A DNA stretch of 64,000 nt from positions 186,001 to 250,000 of the forward strand of contig NC_045431.1 in NCBI RefSeq assembly GCF_902635505.1, in the 5' to 3' direction. Below, piece by piece: positions 11,656 to 22,115 of the stretch (position 1 is the first letter of the stretch; the number at the start of each line of letters is the position of its first letter). This stretch comes from Sarcophilus harrisii (taxonomy: Eukaryota > Chordata > Mammalia > Dasyuromorphia > Dasyuridae). The position numbers were made by a program, and so were the translations under genes. The notes beneath the pieces were generated by a model. That model was not told the origin of the DNA. It saw only the letters and a list, made by a program, of their open reading frames with translations, and did not search any database.

Positions 11656-12029
11656 ACAAGTAGGAGGGAGTTGCCCAGAAACACTTGTGAAGGGGGATTC
11701 CCAGGGCTGCTGTCACCTCTTGTGAGACGAGTCTCAGCTGCCCCACGCACAATGTATCTAAGCTTCTGAAGCCAGCTTGGGGCCAGTTTCCTCTCCCAGA
11801 TGCTCCTTTTCAAACCTGGCAAAGGGTCTTCATTCAATTGCCAGCTGCCCATGGTTCTAAATATGCTTTGGGGATGGTCTGTACACTTTCATGTTGGTTG
11901 GCAGAGTTCCCCTGTCATCCTGGCATAGGCTCTGGGCTAGCAAAAATCCTCTTAGAAAAAAAGCATTTCAGACCCACATGGGCTACAAAGCGGCCACTTT
12001 CAGACCCACATGGGCCACTTTGTGCAGTC
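11656..12029. other. Unassigned spacer between two L1 fragments
   Basis: Not recognised. TTTCAGACCCACATGGG occurs twice, near 11,966 and 11,998 (32-bp offset), a small tandem duplication. Confidence 0.4.
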
Positions 12030-12474
12030 ACAAAGAACTGAACAATAAATATGTGTCTGTCTATTGGGGAATGGCCAGACAAGTTGTGGTACTTGAAGTC
12101 AATGGAATATTATTGTTCTATAAGAAACGATCAGCAAGATGATTTTAGAGAAGTTTGGAGAAATTTACAGGAACAAATGCCGAGTGAAGTGATCAGAACC
12201 AGGAAATCATTGTACATGCTGATCACTTCTGATGTATGTGGTATTTCTCAACAATGAGACAGTTCAGATCAGTTCCACTAATCTTGTGATGAAGAGAGCC
12301 ATCTACACCCAGAGAGTGGACTGTGGGAACTGAGTGTGGTTCACAACACAGCATGCTCTCTCTTTTTGTTGTGGTTTGCTTGCATTTCGTTTTCTTTCTC
12401 ATTTTTTTTTCTTTTTGATTTTATTTTTCTTCTGCAGCAAGATAACTGCACAAATATGTATGCATATATTGGAT

Positions 12475-12527
<53 letters not shown>

Positions 12528-12530
12528 TGG
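12030..12530 (+). mobile_element. Second L1 3'-end fragment with (TA)n tail
   Basis: Sense L1 text: GGGGAATGGCCAGACAAGTT, GATCAGCAAGATGATTTTAG, CATCTACACCCAGAGAGTGG, then the T-rich 3' UTR TTTGTTGTGGTTTGCTTGCA, ending in a (TA)n run at 12,478-12,524. It parallels the fragment at 11,116-11,655 but is a separate copy reaching further 3'. Confidence 0.8.
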
Positions 12531-13419
12531 CCTGATCTCATCTATAAAAAGCAAAGAAACAAACAATTAAAAAAAAATCATGTTTTATTTAGCTTCATCC
12601 CATTGATAAGGAATGGAAAGCACAATTGCTCCATCTTATCAATGCAAATAGCATTGTAAAATTTCCTGGTGTGCCTTTGAATCAGCATTAGAATTCGAAA
12701 CATTTTAGAGAAAATGCAAACCCCATTTATCAAAGGAAGAAATCACTTGAACCATCCATCAGTGGGTGCTTCTGACTTTGACAATGGTGTTTGCTTGAAT
12801 GCAGTTTCCTTTTTCTTTGAATGTTGCAGTGTCCATTAAGAAACTGTTTTAGCTCCCACCAAAGTAATTAATAAACCAAACACAATTTCCTGATGTTTCT
12901 GGGTATCTGTGGCCACTCTGCTCCATCAGAGTTGGAAGAACTCTTGCTCAACAACAATAAAAAAAACTTTAAACTTCAAGATTCGCAAATTATTTTCAAC
13001 CAAATTTCATAAAACTTATACATATACCCAACAGAGCTGACAAAATTTTAAGGCATAACTCATAGTTTACCAACTACCCAATACTTCTAGAAAGCAACAT
13101 ACCTTCTAAGTAGGGAGATACAAACACGACCTCCCAAGGTAAGATACTGGAATTTTGTTTGATAAACTATATTTTAATTTAAAGTAAAAAAAAAAAAAGT
13201 TTCTCTCTTCAGTTGTAAAAGGCCTCAATATTCAAACAATTTTAAGATTTTAGACAGAATAAATCTAGCATATGTGAGGCAACAGTAAAATTATTTCCCC
13301 CAATTTCAAAATTATAGTACCTCTGTAAAATAAATCAAGTTCCCAAAATTCTTAATCAGATGTTGCAGATAAACAATTACCAATTCTCCCACCCAAGTTT
13401 AGCCTTCTTAAACTTTTCT
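12531..13419. other. AT-rich, no gene recognised
   Basis: No coding signature and no repeat I can name. A poly(A) run lies at 13,187-13,198. It may include diverged upstream parts of the endogenous retrovirus that follows, but nothing shows this directly. Confidence 0.35.
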
Positions 13420-13690
13420 GTTCTCTAATTGTATGAGAGCAAATTTGCTAATTGTTTTCTTTCCACTCCTGGGACATTTTTTTAGAAGCATGCCTAGTTT
13501 TCCCACAGGTCCAACAGGTCAGAGGGCCCTGTGTTTGGCTATTTACCCCTCTTGCTCTATTTTTACTCCACCTTTTCCCCTGTCCTTGGGCAGCTTGTAA
13601 ATTCTGACTTAGCAATATGATTTTTTTGACTTTCTCTCTTTTCTCTTTCCCAATCTCTCCCCACATATACCTTCATTACTGCTTTCAGTA
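13420..13690 (-). mobile_element. Endogenous retrovirus fossil: nucleocapsid-like gag piece, opposite strand
   Basis: On the minus strand a short frame holds one zinc-knuckle-like motif (CWTCGKTRHASKKM) after a basic, Gln-rich stretch, as in betaretroviral nucleocapsid. It lies immediately upstream of the + strand protease/pol segment but points the other way, so it is an inverted part of the same element or a separate fragment. It is broken. Confidence 0.5.
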
Positions 13691-13699
13691 ATTCCCCAA

Positions 13700-15397
13700 T
13701 TTCTTGAAGACAAAACAGGAGTTTTTACTTCATTTATAGCTGAAAAAATCCCCATCAATCTGTGGGGAAGAGACATTTTACAACAATTAGAATTACAAAT
13801 GAGTACTTCGATTTTTTAGGCAAGGCTGCTGTTCAAGGCCTGCCAACACTTTCATCTGTTTCTATCCAATGGAGAACTGATCCACCAGTGTGGATAGAAC
13901 AGTGGCCCTTAGGTAGCGATAAAATTCAGGCCTTATTAGATATTGTACAGGAATAACTTGATCAAGGACACTTACAACCTTCTATAAGTCCTTGGAATTA
14001 TCCTGTATTTGTTGTAAGAAAGAAATCTGGAAAATGGAGGATCTTCACTGATTTAAGAAAAGTAAATGAACAGATGGAAACTATGAGGACTCTTCAGCCC
14101 TGACTTCCATCTTCTACTCAGTTACCTAGAGAATGGCCTTTTTGGGTTGTAGACATTAAGGATTGTTTCTATTCTATTCCTTTAGATAAGGAGGATATGA
14201 AAAGATTTGCCTTTTCAGTGCCCAGCGTTAACTTAGCTGAGCCTTATAAAAGAGATGAATGGACAGTTTTGCCACAGGAATGAAAAATAGCTCTACTCTG
14301 TGTCAAATGTATGTTGCTAGTGCTCTTCAGTAAGAAAAGCATTTCCAAAAGTGATGTTATTACATTATATGGATGATATATTGGGATGTGCACCTGAGGA
14401 ACAAATATTAGAAGCATGTCACATAGCTCCAGAAAAAATTCAAAGACATGCTCCTTTTCAATATTTAGGATATGAAGTATATCCTAAGGTGCTTACATTA
14501 CAAAAACTTCCCTTAAGAACAGAGAAGCTAAACACCTTAAATGACTTTCAGAAATAGATAAGGAGATATGCAATGGATGCGGCCAGTGTTAGGCCTGACT
14601 ACCTATCAATTGCAACTGTTATATGACATTTTAATGAAAGACAGTGCTTTAAACTCACCATGTCAGCTTACATAAGAAGCTCAAGAGGCTTTGAGAAAAG
14701 TTGAACTGGCTTTATCCAATATGATTGAAAGAGTCACTCAAAAACCCTTGGAAATATCAGTTTTTGCTACATAAGAGGCACCCACAGCAGTCCTTCATCA
14801 AGGAGACAGTGTGATAGAGTGGGTGAACCTCCCGGCACAATCAGAACAAAGCCTTACTTCTTACCCAGTGCTTGTGGCCAGAATTTTACTAAAGGCCATT
14901 AAACAAGCTTCAGTTATCTGGGATAAGATCTGACAAGATACATACCTTTTATATTAATGTACACATTAATGTATGCTGTGAGACCATCCCAGAGTGGCAA
15001 ATTTTATTAGCCATGACTCCAAATTTTACACATGGGTCTCCATTAAAGATAACCAGAGTATTACATAATTGGTGATGGATTATTGCAGAAAAGTTTTCTA
15101 AAGTTCCTTTTAAAGGACCAACTATCTTTACAGATGCATCCAAACATAATATTTGTGCTGTATACTCTCATGACTTAACTATAAAAAGAGTAGTCAGAAC
15201 TCCTTTTCAGTCCACTCAGCAGAATGAATTGTATGCAATCATTCTAGCTCTTACTTATTATCCAGGAGATATACATATAATATCTGATTCAGCCTATTCA
15301 GTAGGTATGGTACAAAAAAATTGCCACAGCCCAAATAAAATTTGTAACTTCCAAAATATATCAGCTCTTGTTTTTTTTAATTATTATATCTTTTTAT

Positions 15398-15451
<54 letters not shown>

Positions 15452-16640
15452 TACATGGGTAATTTTTCAGCATTGATAATTGCAAAACCTTTTATTCCAA
15501 CTTTTCCCCTCCTTCCCCCAACCCTTTCCCCCAGATGGAAAGTTGACCAATACATGTTAAATATGTTAAAGTATAAGTTAAATACAATATATGTATACAC
15601 GTCCCTACAGTTTATCTATCAGCTCTTTAAAGAACTTCAAGAGCAAGTGAGAAAGCATCCAGGTAAGATTTATATCTTGCATGTCCACTCTCATAGGGGC
15701 CTGCCAGGTCCTATTTTTGATGGTAATTCAAAGGCAGATAGCCTTCTAACCATATTGGCCAATACTCCTTTATTTCATGAAGCCCAAGAATCTCATTCTA
15801 AATATCATCAGGCTGCTCGAGATTTACATTTACAATTTGGGATAACAAAAGAGGAAGTTAGGAGCATAGTAAAAGCCTGTACAGTTTGCTTTCCTTTCCA
15901 CTCTTCTACGCTCCCTCCAGGGAAGAACCTTTGTGGTTTGAGACCCAATGAATTTTGGCAAATGGATGTGATTCATTATAAATCTTTTGGTCGTCTGTCT
16001 TTTATCTATGTTGTGGTAGACCCTTTTTCAGGATTCACTTTTGCAATACCAGCAGCAGAAGAGACAGCCCAAGTGGTCACTGAATTCCTTATCCAAGCAA
16101 ATGCAATTATGGGTGTGTCACAAGCAATAAAAACAGATAATGGACCTGCATATACTTCTAAACATTTTGCACACTTTTGTGCACACAGTATAAGATTTTA
16201 CACACTACTGGCATACCTTTTAATCCACAAGGACAGGCAATAGTAGAGAGGAGAAACAGACATTAAGATGCTCCTCCAAAAACAAAAGAAAGGGGGAGCC
16301 ACAGGTAACCCTATAGAACTTTTAAATTTAGCTCTTTATACTATTAACTTCTTGATTTTTGACAAAGATGCACTGGCTCCGGCAGACAGGTTTTATAATC
16401 CACTGGAAGGATAGTGTCCAGTGCAAGTTGCTTCACTATCTTTAGATAATTGCCAGGTGATGTGGAGAGATCCAGAAAGTGGTGAATGCAAGGGACCAGA
16501 TAGGCTAACTGCTTGGGGGAGAGGGTTTGCTCGTATCTCCACAGATAGAGAAGGAATCATATGGGTGCCAATGAGCCATATTTGCCTCGTCCATCAGAAA
16601 GAGATAGAACAACCCTTCAAATGAAGGAAAAGACCCAGGA
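13700..16640 (+). mobile_element. Class II (betaretrovirus-like) endogenous retrovirus fossil: protease end, RT, RNase H, integrase
   Basis: Landmarks run in the normal pol order: a protease C-terminus with WGRDIL (about 13,767), reverse transcriptase with KKSGKWR (about 14,020) and the catalytic YMDD (about 14,368), an RNase H region with ISDSAYS (about 15,282), and an integrase core with FWQMD (about 15,953) and DNGPAY (about 16,138). The wording is closest to the HERV-K/IAP/betaretrovirus group. No envelope gene is recognisable. The copy is clearly broken many times over (roughly ten or more interruptions) and carries an L1 inserted within it, so it is an old fossil. Family level is confident; the specific lineage is not. 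Confidence 0.88.
15370..15616 (-). mobile_element. L1 3'-end insertion nested in the retroviral fossil, with target-site duplication
   Basis: The + strand shows an L1 3' end in reverse: T-rich tail, (AT)n(AC)n run at about 15,401-15,453, TACATGGGTAATTTTTCAGC, CCCAGATGGAAAGTTGACCA, TACATGTTAAATATGTTAAA. It is 5'-truncated to about 250 bp. The flanks carry an 11-bp direct repeat, TATCAGCTCTT, at 15,359-15,369 and 15,617-15,627, and the host element continues on both sides. The L1 therefore arrived after the retroviral copy was fixed. Confidence 0.85.
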
Positions 16641-16689
16641 AACATCAGGTGGTTCCATCACTGACTGTGCCCACCACTGAAAGAGCCTG

Positions 16690-16950
16690 GCAGTTATGGC
16701 GTTTGACTCATGGACATTGAAAATTGTTGGACTTCAAAACCCTCAGGAATCATTGGATTCTCTGAGACATGATTGTTGCAGGACTTGAAAGCCCTCAGGA
16801 ATCATTGGATTTTCTGAGAAATGATAAGACTTTTGCAAGGACTTCAAAATCTGCAGGAATTATTGGATTCACTAACACATAAAAAGACTTTTGCAGGACT
16901 TCAAAAATTTGCGGGGATCATTGGATTCCCTGACACGTGAAGCAATGGAC
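16690..16950 (+). repeat. Short tandem repeat inside the retroviral fossil
   Basis: About four diverged units of roughly 65 bp share GGACTTCAAAA, CAGGAATCATTGGATT and CTGAGACATGA-like blocks. It lies 3' of the integrase region, between pol and the presumed LTR, where envelope sequence would normally be. Confidence 0.75.
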
Positions 16951-17830
16951 AATAGATTGGTTTGGGACTATCTCTTGGCTGCTGAAGAAAGCATATGTGT
17001 GACTGTTATTTACCTACCCTCCTTCTAGGACTTCTGGAAATCTTTTACAACACCATGTTGATTTATATTGTTATATCACTACGTGCATGTTTGTTACACC
17101 ACATTGAGCCTGCACCAGCTGTGGGGGGCACACTAGCCTGTGTGTTATTGCTATATGCTTGTGTAATATATCCCATGCTGATGGGTTTGTGCATACCTGT
17201 TTCTAATAAGAGCCTTCAGCCCAGAAACCCGGTAACAATATCTGGCTTGACTCCCTAGTTTCCTTTGGTGTTTTTCATCTCTCTTCTGAGAAGTCGGGGG
17301 GGGGGGGGAAGGGAGGGGAGAGATGATCACCTTTTTAGGGTTCTCACCTCCCTGAGAAGTCAGGGATGGCATGACCACCTGTGTTCTAAACCAAAAGAAA
17401 GTGGTAGATGTAAAGGGCTGAAACTCTGAATAGGTGCACTTGAATCAGATAGTCTAGCACTTAAGGCTAATTACCTATTGGACAATAACTCTATTAGCAT
17501 ATGCTTGGAATTTCTCTTCTCACAGTTGATGCTAGCTCAATGCTTGGGGTTAAGAGATTTGTAGGTAAGGATGAGGGGGTGGAGTGAGAGAGGGGAGAGA
17601 TCTTCATTTGGCCTCAGGACAAGGAAAAGAAAAGTGTGGAGATTCCTGGAGATTCTCGCCTCTAGTATCAAGGAAGGATTCCTGGCAATACTCTTAGCAA
17701 TTTTGTCTATCTCCTTCACTTCTCCCCCTAAAGACCAAGGTCTTTTGCTTATGCTGATTCTGGCTGATTCTGAGCCCTCCAGGGAGCTAGCCTGGACTTT
17801 ACACTTCTTGGGAGTGTCCCCTCAATCTAG
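16951..17830 (+). mobile_element. 3' part of the retroviral fossil with probable 3' LTR from ~17,409
   Basis: A purine-rich stretch (AAAAGAAAGTGG, about 17,393-17,404) precedes TGTAAAGGGCTGAAAC, an LTR-like TG start resembling marsupial class II LTRs (GTGCACTTGAATCAG, AGCACTTAAGGCTAATTACC, CTAGCTCAATGCTTGGGGTT). A poly(G) run at 17,297-17,309 and a G/A-rich tract lie upstream. The right end near 17,830 is uncertain. No matching 5' LTR is seen in the window, so its age cannot be estimated from an LTR pair. Confidence 0.5.
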
Positions 17831-18184
17831 TCAGACGCTGAAACGAGCCCATGGCAGACACATGGGACTGGGAGCTCTAGAGACCGTTTGGTCAAGTCCT
17901 TCAGGCCAGGGAAGGCAGAATTAGCATCTGACCCCAGGCTTTCTGAAGGCGGACCTGGAGCTGCTTGCTCTCTAGCCCACCTTGCCCAAGATACTCCCCA
18001 TCTCTAAAATGGACATAGCAAGGCCTGTGCCCCTCCCCGCCAGGAGAGCAAATGACATCATCATAAGACTTTAATTCAGGTCTCCAGAGGGACAGTGCCT
18101 CTTTAGAACAAGATGGTGGTTGTACAGAATGACTGCTTCAGAGGGGACGTTTTTGCAAGCATGAACTCTGCCCTGTTGCTATGA

Positions 18185-18300
18185 ATGTCAGTCACATTTA
18201 TTAAACACCTGCTGGATACAGATCATGATGCTAGCCACCAAGAGGGACAGAAAACCTGGATGCACCAGGGCATCTGTCCTAGAGAGGTAACACTCTAGTC
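18185..18300 (-). repeat. L2 LINE fragment
   Basis: Antisense L2 3' end: ACATTTATTAAACACCTGCT, GGATACAGATCATGATGCTA, then CCTAGAGAGGTAACACTCTA. Old. Confidence 0.6.
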
Positions 18301-18699
18301 CTCAAAGTATATGGGCCAGATGCAGCAGCTGAGGACGTTTATCCCTCTCACCCAGGGCTATTTAGTTTCTTTATTTAAAGGCCCACAAAACACAGTTTTT
18401 GTTTTTACTATAGTCCTGCCCTCCAACAGTCTGAGGGACAGTGAACTGGCCCCCTATTTAAAATGTTTGAGTACCCCTGCCTATATTAAGCACTCCGGCA
18501 AGGTGCCAGCAAGGCCTGAGTTCGAATCCTGCCTTGGAGACCAGTTAGCTGTACACCCCTCCAGTCTTTTGCAGCTCTCACTAAGAGGATCCTACTTTTC
18601 TAAATTCATTCTTGCATTTCAGAGGAAAAGGGCAGCAAAGGAACAGAAGCTGGGCAGCATCAGAGGGAAAGGAAAGGGCCATTCAATGTGTCTAAGAGA
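18301..18699. other. No gene seen; possible SINE remnant
   Basis: GGCCTGAGTTCGAATCCTGC near 18,510-18,530 resembles the B-box end of a CORE-SINE head, followed by AGTTAGCTGTAC. No exon is supported. Confidence 0.35.
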
Positions 18700-20350
18700 C
18701 AGTTCTCAGCAAGGAGGCAGTCCTTGAAGAGAAGAGGGTGTGGGCGGCTGCAATCTGCACAGAAGAAGGAAAGGTCCCCCTCTGTGAAGCCTGGGGGGCG
18801 ACGCACCCGCAAGGGAGGGATGGGGGCCCACTGCATCAGGATGGCTACGGCAGACCAGGCAGAGGAAAAAGCCCAAGCAAAGGCACCGAGGAGGCAGGGT
18901 TGGCTGCTGGCTCCATGGCTAACTCTGACTCCTCTTTGCTACCAAGGAGACGCGCCGGGTCTCAGAAGGATCCCGGAGCTCGGCTCAGGCCCCGCAGACA
19001 TTCCGTGCTCAGAAAGAGGCAGAATTCTGCAAGAAATCCATTCCAGCCCCGCCCCCTTTGGTGGGGGGGGGGAGGGGAGATCCCTGTGATGGCCTGGGGA
19101 GGAGGGGCAGGGGAGGGGAGGAGCCCCTGGGGAGCCCTCGGGGGAGGGTCCGGGAAGAGCCGCAGGGGCCTGCAGGGGCCCAGGGACAGGAACCAGAAAC
19201 GGGGGCGCAAAGAGGAGGGAAAATCTAGGCAGGGCGGTCCCCCGGGACCGAGGGGCGGATCTCCAGGGGCCCGGAGTCCCCAGCCAGTGCCGGACCCCGA
19301 AGGACTGACTTCCGGGGGGGGAGGGGGGAGTCGCTGGATGGGGGAGGGGAAATAGCCCCAGTCCCCACCCCGGACAAGAGACCCTGGGTCCTGGGGAGGG
19401 GTCACTGGGAGCGCGCACGGGGGCCTCTGCTGGGACACAGCCCGGAGCCGCGGAGCTCATCGGGGCCCCGAGGGCCGAGCACGGAGGGCACAGTGGCGGC
19501 TGGCTGGGAAAGCTGCGGACGGGCCCGCGGGCGGGCAGGGGCGCGGGCGGCCCCGGGGAGGCCACAGGGAGGAGCCACAGCGGGGGGGAGGAGGGAGGTC
19601 CCGACAAGCCTCCGGCAGGGAAGCTGGGGGTCGCGCCCCGCGGGGGTTCCCGGCAAGGGCGAAGGCGACCTCGAAGTAGGGCCCTCCCCCCGCCCCCGGT
19701 CCGGTTTGGTTTAGGAGGCGCGGAACGTGGCACGTCCTTCTAGCAGCCCGCATGGGCGGGACTCGCTGTCCGCGCGGCCGGGGGAGCTACGTACCAGGAC
19801 GCCAGCCTGCCCGAGGGGGGGGGGGAGGGGCCGGCTCGTAGACTTCCGCTCGCGCCCATCCGCGGCGCGCGCAACTACGGAGAGTCGGAGGGGCCCGGAG
19901 GCGCGCGGGGGGGAGGGGAGAGCAGGAGAGGAGTCCGTTAATTGTGTCATACATGGTGTTTGAAGTGTATAAGGACAATGAGTCGCCTTTCTGGGACACG
20001 GAGCTGGGGAGGAGAGCCGACTTCCTTGGAGCCCTGCAGCGGGCGGACTGCAGCCATTTACGCACGGACGTTGTGGAGCGCGCAAGGGGCTGACCGGAGG
20101 GCGGAGCCCCGCAGCCCTGGTGGGCGGAGCCCCGCAGCCCTGGTGGGCGGAGCCCCGCAGCCCTGGTGGGCGGAGCCCGCAGCCCTGGTGGGCGGGGCCC
20201 AGGGAAAGCCCTCTGAACTGGGCAGAGCCTTAGTGAGGGAGGCCCGTGGTGGGCGGGGCCCCAGTGGGCGGGACCCGTGGTGATGGGCGGGGCTTGGGCG
20301 TGCGCTTGAGAGGGGCTGACGGGTGGTCCTGGGCCGCTCTCTGGGCACTC
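18700..20350. promoter_or_regulatory. CpG island 1
   Basis: The block is very G+C-rich and dense in CpG (GCGCGCACGGGG, CCGCGGAGCTC, GGGCCCGCGGGCGGGC, TCCGCGGCGCGCGC), unlike the surrounding CpG-poor DNA. It holds poly(G) tracts (about 19,063-19,072, 19,315-19,325, 19,817-19,827) and many Sp1/KLF GC boxes between 20,100 and 20,300. It is typical of a broadly active promoter, possibly bidirectional. No first exon with a convincing donor and coding sense could be fixed on either strand, so the gene it serves is unknown. Confidence 0.75.
20101..20300 (+). repeat. 23-bp GC-box tandem repeat
   Basis: GCGGAGCCCCGCAGCCCTGG plus TGG repeats with a 23-bp period (starts at 20,101, 20,124, 20,147; a slightly shorter unit follows). 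The text then shifts to GGGCGGGGCC-type units up to about 20,295. Each unit carries one GGGCGG core, giving about eight potential Sp1/KLF sites in 200 bp. Confidence 0.9.
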
Positions 20351-20679
20351 ACGGCGCTTCCTGGCTGCCAAGGGAAGCCTGTTAGGGCCCGTGCATAGTA
20401 AATGCAGAGCGTTACTGAAGAAACCAAAAGTCAGTGAAGCCCAAACTGTCCCTTTTTCCCCACCCACCTTGTGGGACCCCGAACCACTGGGGGGGGTCCC
20501 CTATGCGCGCCTATTGTACAGGTGGGGAAACTGAAGACTTTGAGCTTATCCCCAACTTCAGCCTGTCCTAGTTTGCTCATCTCCGAAGTGGGGAGAATTC
20601 GAGCACCCGCCTCCCAGGGTTGTTGCAAAGTCACATTAAGAAAACGTTTATGCAGGCTTTTGCAAATCGCTTTTAAACT

Positions 20680-21110
20680 TATCTTTTATTTCATTAACTA
20701 TTTACCAATTATATGTAAAAAAATTTTTACATTCATTTAAATAATGTTTCTGTTCCCAATTCTCTCCCTCCTGCCTGCCCCTCCCCCACCTCTTGCAAGA
20801 TATATGGATTAGATGCTGTAGGTGAAGTCATGCAAAAGATTTCCATGTTACCCGTACTGAGGAAGGAAGCAATAAAGCAAGGAAACCTTCCGTCTGCATT
20901 GGAGCTCATCGGGTGTCCCATGGTTCCTCTGGAATTGTCTTGATCCGGGCAGTCTTAATCGTGGTTCTAATGCTGCTGTTGCTGTCTGTATATAACCCTT
21001 TGGCTCTGCTCACTTCACTTTGCATCAGTTCCTATCAGTCTTCCCAGGCTTTTCTGACACCCCCTGCTCACAGCTTCCTGTCGAAGAGCTGTGCAAATGT
21101 TTAAGAGTTG
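20680..21110 (-). mobile_element. Old L1 3' UTR fragment
   Basis: Antisense L1 3' text, diverged: CCAATTATATGTAAAAAAAT, CAATTCTCTCCCTCCTGCCT, TGGATTAGATGCTGTAGGTG, then CACTTTGCATCAGTTCCTAT and CTTCCCAGGCTTTTCTGAC. Compared with the copies at 55.4 and 60.1 kb it is far more mutated. Confidence 0.65.
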
Positions 21111-22115
21111 CAAAGATGATCACAATACCTTGCTGACACTAAGGTGACACTACTTTCTCAGTGCTGCTAAATTGAAGACTGAATGAGATTTTGAACCTAG
21201 GTAGTGTAACCTTTCCACATTTCTCTCGCTTTCAGTTTCTTCCCTTGTTAAATAAAGGGGTTGGACAAGCTCATCAAGCATTCGATCTTATGAGGAAAGG
21301 CCATCCAGATCCTATGTCTTTTGCGGGATTCACCCCTTCTTCATAGAGGGCTTCTGCAGCTTCTGGTTTTGTTCTTGAGAATGGAACATCTTATCCTCAA
21401 ATTGACATCTTTATCCTATGGGAAGGGTTCCGGCTTCAGATTTCCAATTTCATTTATTGCTATGTTAAAGGAACATTTATTTGGTGTGTGTAAAGATATG
21501 AGATAAACCTACCTTCCCCTGAGAGGCTCTGAAAGTTTGAAACAGAGCACTGACCGTTAAAACGCCAGGTTAATCCCACTTCTGTTGCTTACTAGTTATG
21601 GAAGCTTGGACAATAATCATTTTACCTTTGTGGAATTCAGTCTCCACATCTGTCCAATGAGGATAATAATTTTGGAGAGCCCAAAGAAATGATAGAGACC
21701 CAGGGTCTTCTGTTTTGATACTAATTATCAAGGACTTTAGCCTTTATAGAGTTGGCAATGCACAAAAGATCTTACTTGATCTTCGCAACAACTCTGAAGT
21801 AGAAGCCCCATTTTATAGATGGGAAAATGGATAGATAGGTCATCCGACTGGTCCAGCGTCATCCCCCAATAAGATTATGAGGAGGCACCTTCCCTCCATC
21901 ATCCCGCCTGGGTGCCGAACGTTTTTCTCTGTGTCATGTCATTTGATCCTCGGTATACATGAGGCAAGAACTCTTGGTACTGTTCTCCTCTGGCAGAAGG
22001 TGAATCAGGTACTCCAGATGTTTGAAAGCCCACGAGTTAGGGAGCTTGCAGGCAACATGCGTGGTGACAGGCAGGACACAAACCCGGATCTCCAGATATA
22101 GAGGGATGAATCAGT
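21111..22115. repeat. Patch of ancient MIR/CORE-SINE fragments
   Basis: A sense fragment at about 21,540-21,680 shows TGTTGCTTACTAGTTATGGA and CATCTGTCCAATGAGGATAA. An antisense fragment at about 21,735-21,850 shows CTTCGCAACAACTCTGAAGT and CCATTTTATAGATGGGAAAA. Others (21,180-21,260; 21,930-22,100) are weaker. All are strongly diverged and none carries a gene. Confidence 0.5.

Noticed and set aside
15455-16243. 262-codon frame spanning the nested L1 and the integrase region
   Set aside because: It is a chance fusion of L1-derived sequence with part of a broken retroviral fossil, not a gene.
18510-18535. tRNA B-box-like GAGTTCGAATCCTGC on the + strand
   Set aside because: It fits the expected position in a diverged CORE-SINE head, and no tRNA fold surrounds it.
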